The position numbers were made by a program, and so were the translations under genes. This document shows, piece after piece, positions 8,328 to 16,952 of a stretch of DNA of 64,000 nt. The stretch lies in assembly GCF_018131005.1 (NCBI RefSeq), contig NZ_JAFCJK010000003.1:496001-560000 (forward strand). Direction: 5' to 3'. How positions within the stretch are numbered: the first letter of the stretch is position 1; each line of letters starts with the position of its first letter. The notes beneath the pieces are model-generated. The model was not told where the DNA came from. It searched no databases and worked only from the letters and a program-made list of their open reading frames with translations. The stretch comes from Bradyrhizobium lablabi. Lineage in GTDB: Bacteria; Pseudomonadota; Alphaproteobacteria; Rhizobiales; Xanthobacteraceae.

Positions 8328-11222
8328 ATGTCGGGGATGCTGGTTGGTGAATTGATCCTCTGGTTCATCGTCGCAATCATCGCGATCGTCATCATCGTCT
8401 ACGTCGTGAACTGGCTCTACCATCGTTCGTCGAAGGAGGTTTCCTTCGTCCGCACCGGCTTCCTGGGCGAACGCGTGGTCATCAACGGCGGCGCCTTCGT
8501 GCTGCCGTTCATCCACGACTACACGCCCGTCAACATGAACGTGCTGCCTATGGGCATCGTGCGTGCCCGGCAGGACGCGGTCATTACCCGCGACCGCATG
8601 CGCGTCGACGTCGAGGCCGACTTTTACGTCCGGGTCGAGCCGACCCGCGAAGCCGTGTCGATCGCAGCCGCCACCCTCGGCCGCCGCACCATGGAGCCCG
8701 AACAGCTTCACACCCTGCTCTCCGGCAAGTTCATTTCCGCAATCCGCTCGGTCGCCTCTGAAATGACCATGGAGCAGATGCACGAGCAGCGCGGAGAATA
8801 CGTCGCCCGCGTCAAGGCCAACGCCGCCGAGGCGCTAGCGCAGAACGGTCTCGAACTGGAGTCGGTAGCGATCACCGATCTCGACCAGACCGACCTCGAA
8901 TATTTCAACCCTTCGAATCGCTTCGACGCCGAAGGTTTGACCCGCCTGATGGAAGACATCGAAGCGAGGCGCAAGCTGCGCAACGACATCGAGCAGGACT
9001 CGATGATCAAGATCCGCTCCCGAAACCTCGAGGCCGAGCGGCAGGCGCTGGAAATCGAGCGCGAAAGCGAGACCGCCCGCCTCGAACAGGAACGCGACAT
9101 CGAGATGCGCCGCGCCCTGCAGCGCACCGAAGTCGCCCGCGAGCGCGCGCTGCGCGAAACTGAGGCCGAACAGGCCCAGATCACCGCGCGCGAGGCGATC
9201 GAGAAAGCGCGAATCGCCAACGAGCAAGCCATTACCGAGGCTCGCATCGCCTCCGAGCGCGAGACACGGCAGAAGGAGATCGAGCGGACGCGCGTGGTCG
9301 AGGAGAAGGAGCTCCTTGCTCGCGAGGAAATCGAGAAGGCGCGGATCACCAACCAGCGTTCGATCGACACCACACGCATCGCCTCGGAGCGGGAGGTCCG
9401 CCAGCGCGAGATCGAGCGCATGCGCACGGTGGAGGAAGCCGAGATCGCGGCCCGTGAGGCGATCGAGAAGGCCCGCATCCAGCAGGACCGCGTCGTGACC
9501 GATGCGCGCATCGCCAACGAAGAGGAGACGCGCCGACGCGAAATCGAGCGCACCCGCGCGGTCGAGGAAGCCGAAATCTCAGCGCGCGAGGCGACCGAGA
9601 AGGCGCGCATCACGCAGACCATGACGGTCAATGTCGAGCGCATCTCGTCCGATGAGCGCACCCGCGCGCTGGAGATCCAGCAAGTGCGCACAATCCAGGA
9701 GGCCGAGATCGAGGCGCAGAAGGCGGTCGAAGCCGCCCGCATCGCGCGCGAGAAGACGCTGGCCGCCGAGCGGATCAGCGCCGATCACAACACCCGCAAG
9801 CTCGAGATCGAGCGCAACCAGGCAATCGAGATCGCAGGCATCGCAGCGCGCGAGGCCACCGAAGCCTCGCGTATCACCCAGGAGGAGCACGTCCGGGCGC
9901 TGGAGATCGCGCGGACCCGCGCGGTCGAAGAGGCCGATATCGCCTCGCGCGAGGCGATCGAAGCCGCGAGAATCGCGCAAGAGAAGACCGTCGCTGCCCA
10001 ACGCATCCGCGCCGAAAAGGAGACGCGCGGATTGGAGATCGAGCGCACCGAGGCGATCGAGGCCGCCGAACTCAGGCGTCGCGACGCGATCGAGCGGCAA
10101 CGCATCGATGTCGAGCTGGCGCTTGAGAGCGAGCGGATCGCTTCGTCGAGGACGCGCGAGGTGCTCAATATCGACCAGAAGAAGGTGATCGAACTCGCCG
10201 ACGAGGAGCGCGTCATTGCGCTGGCCGCGAAGCGCTCGGAGCGCATCGATGCCGACCGGCAGGTCAGGCAGGCCGAGATCGTCGCTCGCAAGGAGGTCGA
10301 CACGACAGACGTCTCCCGCGAGCAGGCGCTGGAGGCGGCGCGGATCGAGCGGCGGCGCGCCATCGAGCAGCTCGATGTCGCCCGAAATCAATCGCTGCAG
10401 GAGGCGGAGATCGCATCACGCGAGGAAGTCGAGCGCGCGCGCATCGCCTCCGATCGCGGCCTGGACGAAGCCCGGATCGGCAGGGAACGCGATCTGCGAA
10501 AGCTAGAGGTCAACCGTGAGAAGGACGTCGAGACCGCCCTGATGGAGAAGGCGATCGCCCTGTACGAGAAATCCCTGGAAGAGTCGGCAGCCAAGGTGGC
10601 GGCGGAGGACGCGCGGGTGCGGGCGACCGAGGCTGCCGAACGGGTCGTCACCGCCCGCGAAAGCGAGATTGCCAAGCGGCGCAAGACCGTCGAGGTGCTG
10701 CTCGCCGAGAAGCAGGCCGAGGAAACAAGGATCGCGGCTGAGGCGGAACGGGTGCGCGCAGCCGTGGAGGCCGAAGCGCAGCGATTGCTCAACGAGGCCG
10801 AGAACGTGCTTACCGATCAGGCACGCTATTCGCTGTTCCGCCGCAAGCTGCTCGATCGGATCGAGGGCATCGTGCGCGAGAGCGTCAAGCCGATGGAAAA
10901 GATCGAGGGCATCCGCATCCTCCAGGTCGATGGCCTCAACGGCAACAGCCATGGCGGCGGCACCGGCCGCAGCGCCACCGACGAGGTGATCGACTCCGCG
11001 CTACGCTACCGCGTACAGGCGCCGCTCATCGACTCGATTCTGTCGGATATCGGCGTCGAAGGCGGCAGCCTCGCCAAGATGCCGGGGCTCATTCGCGAAG
11101 CGCGCGACATGCAGGGCATCCGGGATTCCTCGCGCAAGGGGGCCGGCGGCGACAAGCCCGAGTCTGATGGAACACAGTCGGGCGGGCCCCGCCCCGAGCG
11201 CACGCCGCGCAAGAAGGATTGA
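8328..11222 (+). CDS. Giant flotillin-like (SPFH/YqiK-type) membrane scaffold protein
   Basis: A 964-residue protein with an N-terminal transmembrane helix (residues ~6-30), an SPFH/band-7 domain (~35-200), a very long charged coiled coil (~220-760), and a flotillin C-terminal domain (~770-870) ending in a disordered Gly/Pro/Lys tail. Ordinary bacterial flotillins are about 500-560 residues, so the excess is almost all coiled coil. The coil has an 11-residue (hendecad) rhythm, for example AREAIEKARIA / NEQAITEARIA / SERETRQKEIE, and contains 44-residue repeats (separate entry). A GGGAGG site precedes the ATG. Flotillins organise membrane microdomains and complexes; here the neighbours suggest it anchors the transporter and/or the Mo hydroxylase. 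That role is inference. Confidence 0.85.
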   Translation: MSGMLVGELILWFIVAIIAIVIIVYVVNWLYHRSSKEVSFVRTGFLGERVVINGGAFVLPFIHDYTPVNMNVLPMGIVRARQDAVITRDRMRVDVEADFYVRVEPTREAVSIAAATLGRRTMEPEQLHTLLSGKFISAIRSVASEMTMEQMHEQRGEYVARVKANAAEALAQNGLELESVAITDLDQTDLEYFNPSNRFDAEGLTRLMEDIEARRKLRNDIEQDSMIKIRSRNLEAERQALEIERESETARLEQERDIEMRRALQRTEVARERALRETEAEQAQITAREAIEKARIANEQAITEARIASERETRQKEIERTRVVEEKELLAREEIEKARITNQRSIDTTRIASEREVRQREIERMRTVEEAEIAAREAIEKARIQQDRVVTDARIANEEETRRREIERTRAVEEAEISAREATEKARITQTMTVNVERISSDERTRALEIQQVRTIQEAEIEAQKAVEAARIAREKTLAAERISADHNTRKLEIERNQAIEIAGIAAREATEASRITQEEHVRALEIARTRAVEEADIASREAIEAARIAQEKTVAAQRIRAEKETRGLEIERTEAIEAAELRRRDAIERQRIDVELALESERIASSRTREVLNIDQKKVIELADEERVIALAAKRSERIDADRQVRQAEIVARKEVDTTDVSREQALEAARIERRRAIEQLDVARNQSLQEAEIASREEVERARIASDRGLDEARIGRERDLRKLEVNREKDVETALMEKAIALYEKSLEESAAKVAAEDARVRATEAAERVVTARESEIAKRRKTVEVLLAEKQAEETRIAAEAERVRAAVEAEAQRLLNEAENVLTDQARYSLFRRKLLDRIEGIVRESVKPMEKIEGIRILQVDGLNGNSHGGGTGRSATDEVIDSALRYRVQAPLIDSILSDIGVEGGSLAKMPGLIREARDMQGIRDSSRKGAGGDKPESDGTQSGGPRPERTPRKKD
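9186..10076 (+). repeat. Tandem 132-bp (44-residue) coding repeats in the flotillin-like gene
   Basis: Starting at residue 287, successive units begin with AREAIEKARI or close variants at 9186, 9318, 9450, 9582 and 9714. Each is 132 bp (4 x 11 codons). A shortened 99-bp unit (3 x 11 codons) begins at 9846, and another 132-bp unit at 9945. Unit lengths are always multiples of 33 bp, preserving the hendecad phase. The units have diverged, so this is an old internal amplification maintained at protein level. Confidence 0.88.
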
Positions 11223-11231
11223 GCTCACGTC

Positions 11232-11669
11232 ATGGCAAGAGTTTATGTGTCCACCGTCGTCAACGCCCGCAACGACCGGGTCTGGGCGCGCGTGCGCGAC
11301 TTCAACGGGATGCCGAATTGGCATCCCGCGATCGCGGAAAGTCGGATCGAGGGCGGCGAGCCATCCGACAAGATAGGCTGCGTCCGCGACTTCCGCCTCC
11401 GCAACGGCGACCGCATCCGCGAAAAGCTTCTGGGGCTCTCCGACTACGACATGTTCTGCACCTACTCCATCCTGGAGTCGCCGATGGGCGTCGAGAACTA
11501 TGTCGCGACGCTGCGGCTGACCCCGGTGACCGACGGCGACCAGACTTTCCTGGAATGGACCGCGGAATTCGACTGCGCGCCCGAGCGCGAGACGGAGCTC
11601 GTCAACAATATTGGCGGTGGTGTGTTCCAGGGCGGATTCGACGCGCTGAAGCGGGCATTCGGAGGGTGA
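11232..11669 (+). CDS. SRPBCC family protein 1 (polyketide cyclase/CoxG-like fold)
   Basis: A 145-residue START/Bet v1-like domain protein. The family pattern is visible in VWARVRDFNGMPNWHPAIAES, with GCVRDFRLRNGD in mid-protein and a C-terminal amphipathic helix (VFQGGFDALKRAFG). Its own gene is followed after three bases by a paralogue of about the same length. SRPBCC proteins bind hydrophobic ligands. In CO-dehydrogenase clusters the SRPBCC protein CoxG helps attach the enzyme to the membrane, and the genes after this pair are CoxM/S/L/D/E-like. A ligand-handling or membrane-recruitment role is therefore reasonable but unproven. Confidence 0.85.
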   Translation: MARVYVSTVVNARNDRVWARVRDFNGMPNWHPAIAESRIEGGEPSDKIGCVRDFRLRNGDRIREKLLGLSDYDMFCTYSILESPMGVENYVATLRLTPVTDGDQTFLEWTAEFDCAPERETELVNNIGGGVFQGGFDALKRAFGG

Positions 11670-11672
11670 GCC

Positions 11673-12116
11673 GTGCCTCATATCGTCAAAAGCACAATCC
11701 TGGACGCACCGACCGAGACGGTGTGGGCTGTGCTGCGCGATTTCAACGGTCACGACCGCTGGCATCCGGCAGTCGCGACCAGCACCATCGAGCGCGCGCA
11801 ATCGGCCGACAAGATCGGCTGTATCAGGCGCTTCAGGCTGAAAGACGGTTCTGAGTTGCGCGAGCAACTGCTGGCGCTGTCCGATCTCGAACAGGCCTTC
11901 AGTTACTGCCTGCTTGATACGCCGATTGCGATGTTCAATTACGTGGCGCATGTCCGCCTGCTGCCGGTTACGGACGGCGACCGAACCTTCTGGCACTGGG
12001 AATCGCGCTTCACGACGCGGCCCGAAGACAGCGACCGCATTGCGCACATGGTTTCGGAAGACATCTATCAGGCGGGATTCGAGGCGATCCGCCGGCATCT
12101 GAAGGAGGCCGCCTGA
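11673..12116 (+). CDS. SRPBCC family protein 2, tandem paralogue of the preceding gene
   Basis: A 147-residue Bet v1-like domain protein beginning with GTG at 11673. It aligns with the preceding protein along its whole length (shared VWA-LRDFNG, WHPAVA, DKIGCIRRFRL, LLPVTDGDRTF). By eye a little under half of positions match, so this is an old tandem duplication with divergence, perhaps to bind two ligands or form a heteromer. It is followed by the FAD subunit gene of the Mo hydroxylase with a 15-base gap. Confidence 0.85.
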   Translation: MPHIVKSTILDAPTETVWAVLRDFNGHDRWHPAVATSTIERAQSADKIGCIRRFRLKDGSELREQLLALSDLEQAFSYCLLDTPIAMFNYVAHVRLLPVTDGDRTFWHWESRFTTRPEDSDRIAHMVSEDIYQAGFEAIRRHLKEAA

Positions 12117-12131
12117 GCGCGGAGACAGATC

Positions 12132-12950
12132 ATGCCCGTAACGGTAAAAACATTTACCTCGTCCGGAGAGGCGGCGGCCGCGCTCTCCTCCGACCGCAGC
12201 GCGCGCTATCTCGGCGGCGGCACGCTGGTGATGCGCGCGCTGAACGAGGGCGACGTCTCGATCTCCACCATCGTGCGCGCCAATGATCATGCAATGATGC
12301 GGATCGACGCCACCGGTTCGCGTGTCACGCTCGGCGCCGGCGTCACTTTCGCGCGCATCCTGGCCGAGCGCGATCTCGCCTTCCTGCATCCACCTGCCCG
12401 CTCGATCGGCGGACCGGCGGTGCGCAACATGGGGACCGTCGGCGGCAATCTGTTCGCGTCGAACCCCTACGGTGACTTCACCGTTGCCATGCTCGCGCTC
12501 GACGCGACGGTGTCGGTGCAGGGCGGCCTCGGCAGCCGCGAGGTGCCGATCGAGGAATTCCTGCAGTCGCGCGAACGGCAGACCGGAACACTCGTGTTGG
12601 CGATCTCTTTTACGAAGCCGGCCAGTGCCGATGCCTTCCGCTATTGCAAGATCGCGCGGATCAAGCCGAAGGGCGGCGCGGTGATTACGCTGGCCGCATA
12701 TCTGCCGATGAACGGCAGCCGCATTGTCGGCGCGCGCGTCGCGCTTGGCTCGATGGCACCAATCCCGATCCGCGCCCGCGCCGCTGAACGTGCGCTCGAG
12801 GGCCGCTCGCTCGATGCATCGACGATCAGTGCTGCCGCAACAGCAGCGGTGGAAGGAACTTCGCCCGGTGACAACGCGCTCGCCAGCGCCTGGTATCGCC
12901 GCGAGATTGTCGGCGTTCACCTGCGCCGTCTATTGTCCGGTCAGGAATAG
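12132..12950 (+). CDS. Molybdenum hydroxylase FAD-binding (medium) subunit, CoxM-like
   Basis: A 272-residue FAD subunit of the xanthine dehydrogenase/CO dehydrogenase family. It transfers electrons from the 2Fe-2S clusters to the acceptor. FAD-binding motifs are RYLGGGTLVMRALN near residue 30 and AVRNMGTVGGNLFASNPYGD near residue 97, plus the C-terminal domain typical of these subunits. Length is near the usual 280-290. It is followed 6 bases later by the iron-sulfur subunit gene, so the order is M-S-L as in cox operons. Confidence 0.92.
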   Translation: MPVTVKTFTSSGEAAAALSSDRSARYLGGGTLVMRALNEGDVSISTIVRANDHAMMRIDATGSRVTLGAGVTFARILAERDLAFLHPPARSIGGPAVRNMGTVGGNLFASNPYGDFTVAMLALDATVSVQGGLGSREVPIEEFLQSRERQTGTLVLAISFTKPASADAFRYCKIARIKPKGGAVITLAAYLPMNGSRIVGARVALGSMAPIPIRARAAERALEGRSLDASTISAAATAAVEGTSPGDNALASAWYRREIVGVHLRRLLSGQE

Positions 12951-12956
12951 CATCTC

Positions 12957-13436
12957 ATGGCCAAGACCGCCCTCCAATTCCGCCACAATGGCCGCGACGT
13001 TGCGATCTTCGTCGACGGTGGCACCAACCTCCTGGTCGCGCTGCGCGAGCTGATCGGCGACATGACGCCGAAATTCGGCTGCGGCCAGGGCGGCTGCGGC
13101 ACCTGCAGCGTGTTGATCGACGGCGAACTGCATCTTTCTTGCCTGACCCTCGCGGAGACGGTTGCCGGTCGTTCCGTCGAGACGCTCGACGGCATCAAGG
13201 ACGGCCCGAACCTGCATCCGCTACAGCGCGCCTTTGCGGACAATTTTGCCGCGCAGTGCGGCTACTGCACGCCGGGCATGCTGATGGCCGCCAAAGCATT
13301 GCTCGATCGTAATTCACAACCGAGCCGCGCCGAGGTCGTCGAGGCGATCTCCGGCAACATCTGCCGCTGCACCGGTTACGAGCCGATCATCAACGCCGTG
13401 CTCGCCGCCGCGTCCGTCAGCCGGGCGCGCGCGTAA
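12957..13436 (+). CDS. Molybdenum hydroxylase 2Fe-2S (small) subunit, CoxS-like
   Basis: A 159-residue iron-sulfur subunit. The N-terminal plant-ferredoxin-type cluster ligands are in KFGCGQGGCGTCSVLIDG with a further Cys about 20 residues later. The second, four-helix domain carries QCGYCTPGM and NICRCTGYEPI. All eight cysteine ligands expected for two clusters are present, and the length is normal. It passes electrons from the Mo centre of the large subunit to the FAD subunit encoded just upstream. Confidence 0.94.
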   Translation: MAKTALQFRHNGRDVAIFVDGGTNLLVALRELIGDMTPKFGCGQGGCGTCSVLIDGELHLSCLTLAETVAGRSVETLDGIKDGPNLHPLQRAFADNFAAQCGYCTPGMLMAAKALLDRNSQPSRAEVVEAISGNICRCTGYEPIINAVLAAASVSRARA

Positions 13437-13449
13437 GGGGACTTGAGCC

Positions 13450-15036
13450 ATGCTGGAACTGCGCAAGGACATCTTCGCCGACGAGCGCGACGACAATCTC
13501 AAGGAGATTGGCAAGGGCACGCAACGCCAGGACATGCTCGGCCACGTCACAGGCACCTCGCCTTATTTCGACGATCACAAGCTGCAGGGCATGCTGCATC
13601 TGAAGGTGGTCCGCAGCGCACATTCACACGCACGGCTGCGCCGCGTCGACACGAGCGAGGCGGAGCGATCGCAGGGCGTGCGGCGCGTCATCCGCGGCTC
13701 TGACGTGCCGCGCAACTTGAACACGCTGCTCAGCCTGATCAATTTCGGCAAGGACGACGAGCCGTCTCTTGCGGTCGACAAAGTGCGCTACAAGGGCGAG
13801 CCGATCGTCGCAATCGTCGCCGAAAGCCCGCGCGAGGCCTATGAGGCAATCGCGAAGGTCAAGATCGATTATGAGCCCCTGCCGGCCGTGTTCGACGTCG
13901 AGGAGGCGCTGAAGCCCGGCGCCCCCGTGGTCAACGAGGTCTATCCGAAGAACACCTTCACCTACTACGAGACTTACGATCACCAGAAGCTGCGCTTCGG
14001 CGACGCCGACCGCGCGCTCGCTTCCGCCGACCACGTGCTGGAGCAGCGCTATGAGATGTCGCCAATCGAGCACGCGCCGACCGAGACCAATGGCTCGATC
14101 GCGGCGCCCGACACCAACGGTCGCTACATCGTCTACACGTCGACGCAGGCGCTGTTCTTCTCGGTCGATACCTGCGCAAAGATCCTCGACGTCCCCTCCA
14201 ACACCTTCCACTTCATCGGCGGTACCGTCGGCGGCGGCTTCGGCGGCAAGGTGGATACGCTGACCGAGCCGCTCTGCATCCTCGGCGCGATGCTGACCGG
14301 ACGCCCCGTGCGCTATGTCTTCGGGCGCGAGGAGGAGATGCAATATGGCCCACCGCGCGGCGCCGAGCGCATCTACATCAAGGACGGCGTGACGCGCGAC
14401 GGCCGCATCGTGGCGCGCAAAATTCGCGCTTATTTCGATAGCGGCGCCTATACGCGGCTGTCGAGCTATGCAGCCGTGAAATGTGCCGCGCATCTCCCCG
14501 GCCCCTACACGATCCCGAATGTCTATGGCGACGTCTACTGCGTCTTCACCAACCGCACACCGGCCACCGCGATGCGCGGCTTCGGTGTCACCGCGATGGA
14601 CTTCGCCATCGAATGCCAGATGGACAAGCTCGCGCATCTCGTCGGCATGGACCCCATGGAGTTCAGGATCCTCAATGCGTATCGCGACGGCGATATGAAG
14701 GCGCACCGGCGCGAGGCCAAGAACACGGCGCTGATCGAATGTGTGCAGGTCGCCGCCGAAAAGGCCAAATGGCCGATCCGCGAGGAGTTCAAGCGCATGT
14801 CCTCGCGCAAGGATGGTGGCGGCGCTCGCGCCGCCGTGACGCCGACCCCGCGCGAGACGCATGCGCCGCTGGCCGCACCGCCCCAGCAGCGCACGACGTA
14901 TGACCGCCCCCCGGTCGCGACCCGCGAGCCGCCGCCACCGCCCCCTCCGCCGGTGTCGCCACCGCCATCGCGACCGACCGCGCCGTCGCATGGCGCGACC
15001 CGTTTCTCATCCGTTTTCGGCACGAGGAGGCGCTGA
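13450..15036 (+). CDS. Molybdenum hydroxylase large subunit, N-terminal half (split)
   Basis: A 528-residue protein corresponding to only the first half of CoxL/XdhB-type large subunits. It has the fused-domain start (GKGTQRQDMLGHVTGTSPYF), GGGFGGK near residues 261-267 and AMRGFG near residue 375 of the first Mo-cofactor domain. The Cys-containing AYRCSFR loop of CO dehydrogenase is absent, so CO is not the expected substrate. After about residue 455 the similarity ends in a Pro/Arg/Ala-rich tail that includes eight consecutive prolines. The remaining half is encoded by the next gene, in another reading frame, after a true stop. Such an N/C split is known for nicotinate dehydrogenase of Eubacterium barkeri (NdhL and NdhM). 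Confidence 0.88.
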   Translation: MLELRKDIFADERDDNLKEIGKGTQRQDMLGHVTGTSPYFDDHKLQGMLHLKVVRSAHSHARLRRVDTSEAERSQGVRRVIRGSDVPRNLNTLLSLINFGKDDEPSLAVDKVRYKGEPIVAIVAESPREAYEAIAKVKIDYEPLPAVFDVEEALKPGAPVVNEVYPKNTFTYYETYDHQKLRFGDADRALASADHVLEQRYEMSPIEHAPTETNGSIAAPDTNGRYIVYTSTQALFFSVDTCAKILDVPSNTFHFIGGTVGGGFGGKVDTLTEPLCILGAMLTGRPVRYVFGREEEMQYGPPRGAERIYIKDGVTRDGRIVARKIRAYFDSGAYTRLSSYAAVKCAAHLPGPYTIPNVYGDVYCVFTNRTPATAMRGFGVTAMDFAIECQMDKLAHLVGMDPMEFRILNAYRDGDMKAHRREAKNTALIECVQVAAEKAKWPIREEFKRMSSRKDGGGARAAVTPTPRETHAPLAAPPQQRTTYDRPPVATREPPPPPPPPVSPPPSRPTAPSHGATRFSSVFGTRRR

Positions 15037-15038
15037 CA

Positions 15039-16061
15039 ATGACCAGGCATCGCGGACGCGGAATCGCATCGGTCAACTATCCGATCGGCATGAACCTTGG
15101 CGGCGATCCGAGCCAGGCGCTGGTGCATTCCAACCCCAGCGGCAAATTCACGGTCGCACTGTCGTCGATCGATCTCGGCCAGGGCATGAAATCCGTGACG
15201 CGGCAGATCTGTGCCGAGACGCTCGGTGTGCCGGTCGAAGACGTCTATGTCGACACCGCTGATTCCGATACCGGACCGCATTGCATGGGCTCCTTCGCCT
15301 CGCGCGGCACTCATCGCGTCGGCAACGCGGTGATGGCGGCTGCGCGCGAGGCGCGCGGCGTAATGATGGAGGCGGCGGCCGAGGAGCTCGAAGTCAATGC
15401 CGCCGATCTCGAGACCGACGGTCGGGGCAATATTCACGTGAAGGGCGCGCCGCACCGCTCGATATCGACCAAGGACGTCGCGATTGCGGCTCAGTTCAAG
15501 CAGGGCAAGACGATCTCTGGCCGTGGAATCTTCCTGGTGCCTCTCTCCGACGTCGATCCGGAAACGGGAGAGATGTCGCCGGCGACGTGCTATGCGCATG
15601 CCTGCCTGGTCGCTGAGGTCGAGGTCGATGACGAGACCGGCGAAGTCGCGATGGTGCGGATGGACAGTGCCTATGAGCTCGGACGCGCGCTCAATCCCCG
15701 CCTGGTTGAGCAGCAGCTCGTCGGCGGAGCATGGATGGGCGTCAGCCACGCGCTCTATGAGACACCGGAACCTTATTATCCCGATCCGGTCCACGGGCCG
15801 CGCGACTTCGTCGAATATCTGATGCCGGGTCCCGGCGATATCTGCCCGCACGACATCGCGGTGCTGGAACGCCCCGCGCCCGACGGCCCGTTCGGAGCCA
15901 AGGGCCCGGGCGAAATGTGCGCCAACCCGGTGCTGCCTGCCGTAGCCAATGCGATCTTCAACGCGGTCGGTGTCCGCATCGACGATCTGCCGATCACGCC
16001 GGAAAAGGTGTTGCGCGCGATCAAGGCGCAGGGCGGCGCACGGCCGCAGGCGCGGCGCTGA
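15039..16061 (+). CDS. Molybdenum hydroxylase large subunit, C-terminal half (split)
   Basis: A 340-residue protein matching the second Mo-cofactor domain of the xanthine dehydrogenase family. It begins with RGRGIASVNYPIGMNLGG, has SSIDLGQGMKSV, and near the C-terminus FGAKGPGEM, whose Glu (residue 292) is the conserved catalytic base of this enzyme family. The ATG at 15039 lies two bases after the stop of the N-terminal half, so the two chains are translationally coupled and should assemble around one molybdopterin cofactor. Combined length of the halves (868) slightly exceeds a normal large subunit because of the proline-rich tail. Confidence 0.88.
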   Translation: MTRHRGRGIASVNYPIGMNLGGDPSQALVHSNPSGKFTVALSSIDLGQGMKSVTRQICAETLGVPVEDVYVDTADSDTGPHCMGSFASRGTHRVGNAVMAAAREARGVMMEAAAEELEVNAADLETDGRGNIHVKGAPHRSISTKDVAIAAQFKQGKTISGRGIFLVPLSDVDPETGEMSPATCYAHACLVAEVEVDDETGEVAMVRMDSAYELGRALNPRLVEQQLVGGAWMGVSHALYETPEPYYPDPVHGPRDFVEYLMPGPGDICPHDIAVLERPAPDGPFGAKGPGEMCANPVLPAVANAIFNAVGVRIDDLPITPEKVLRAIKAQGGARPQARR

Positions 16062-16070
16062 GGCTATCCA

Positions 16071-16952
16071 ATGCCGGTCCGCAGCAACATCGTCGGCATC
16101 GACAGCCCCGAAGCGCTGGAAAGGGCGCTGCGCGCGGCCTACTACCTCGCCGACGACGGCATCGCGACCGCCTCCTACCTTTCACTTGCGCTCGGCAAGC
16201 CGCTGCTGCTCGAAGGCGCGCCTGGTGTCGGCAAGACCGAGGCCGCGAAGGCCATCGCGGCCGTGCTCGGTCGCAAGCTGATCCGATTGCAGTGCTATGA
16301 AGGCATCGACGCGGCCGCGGCACTCTACGAGTGGAACTATCCGCGCCAGATGCTCGCGATCCGACAGGCAGGCGATGAGAGCATCGACATCTATGGCGAG
16401 TCGTTCCTGATCGAACGCCCCATGCTCGCCGCGCTGCGGGCGCCCGACGCGACGGTGCTTCTGATCGACGAGATCGACCGCGCCGATCAGGAGTTCGAGG
16501 CATTCCTGCTGGAGTTTCTGTCCGACTTCCAGATCTCCATTCCTGAGCGCGGCACCGTGCGCGCGGCCGAACATCCCGTCGTCGTGCTGACGTCGAACCG
16601 GACGCGCGATCTGCACGAGGCATTACGGCGTCGCTGCGTTTACCACTGGATCGATTACCCGAATGCCGAGCGCGAGGCACGCATCGTCATGATGCGCGCC
16701 TCCAGCGTCGCCGAGGCCACAGCGCGCGCGGTCGTCGCAGCCGTCGGCCGGCTTCGCCGCGAGCCGCTGAGCAAGGCGCCTGGCATTGCGGAGGCCGTCG
16801 ACTGGGCGGAGGCGGCGACCTTGCTCCACAAGGGCGGCGCGCGGTGGCCTGATGCATTCAAGCGCTCGATCGGCGTCGCACTGAAGGACGAGGAGGACCT
16901 GCATTTCATCTCACCCCGGCTGGACGCGCTGATCGCGGAGGCGGCCGCGTGA
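16071..16952 (+). CDS. MoxR family AAA+ ATPase, CoxD-like
   Basis: A 293-residue AAA+ ATPase of the MoxR group. Walker A is GAPGVGKTEAAKA (about residues 46-58), Walker B is VLLIDEIDRAD, sensor 1 is LTSNRTRDL, and an arginine-finger region follows (EALRRRCVYHW). In cox operons CoxD acts with the VWA protein CoxE to mature the Mo active site. Here the same pair directly follows the split Mo hydroxylase, and the VWA gene overlaps its stop by 4 bases, so a dedicated maturation role is likely. Confidence 0.9.
   Translation: MPVRSNIVGIDSPEALERALRAAYYLADDGIATASYLSLALGKPLLLEGAPGVGKTEAAKAIAAVLGRKLIRLQCYEGIDAAAALYEWNYPRQMLAIRQAGDESIDIYGESFLIERPMLAALRAPDATVLLIDEIDRADQEFEAFLLEFLSDFQISIPERGTVRAAEHPVVVLTSNRTRDLHEALRRRCVYHWIDYPNAEREARIVMMRASSVAEATARAVVAAVGRLRREPLSKAPGIAEAVDWAEAATLLHKGGARWPDAFKRSIGVALKDEEDLHFISPRLDALIAEAAA

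Noticed and set aside
11001..12920. Minus-strand open frame of 639 codons opposite the SRPBCC and FAD-subunit genes
   Set aside because: Same reason: antisense shadow of three real genes, with no ribosome site and no recognisable domain.
13450..16061. Considered the two large-subunit halves as one gene broken by a frameshift
   Set aside because: A natural stop, a two-base gap and an ATG are present, both halves end and begin at domain boundaries, and a non-homologous proline-rich tail lies before the stop. An original split is more likely than a recent lesion.
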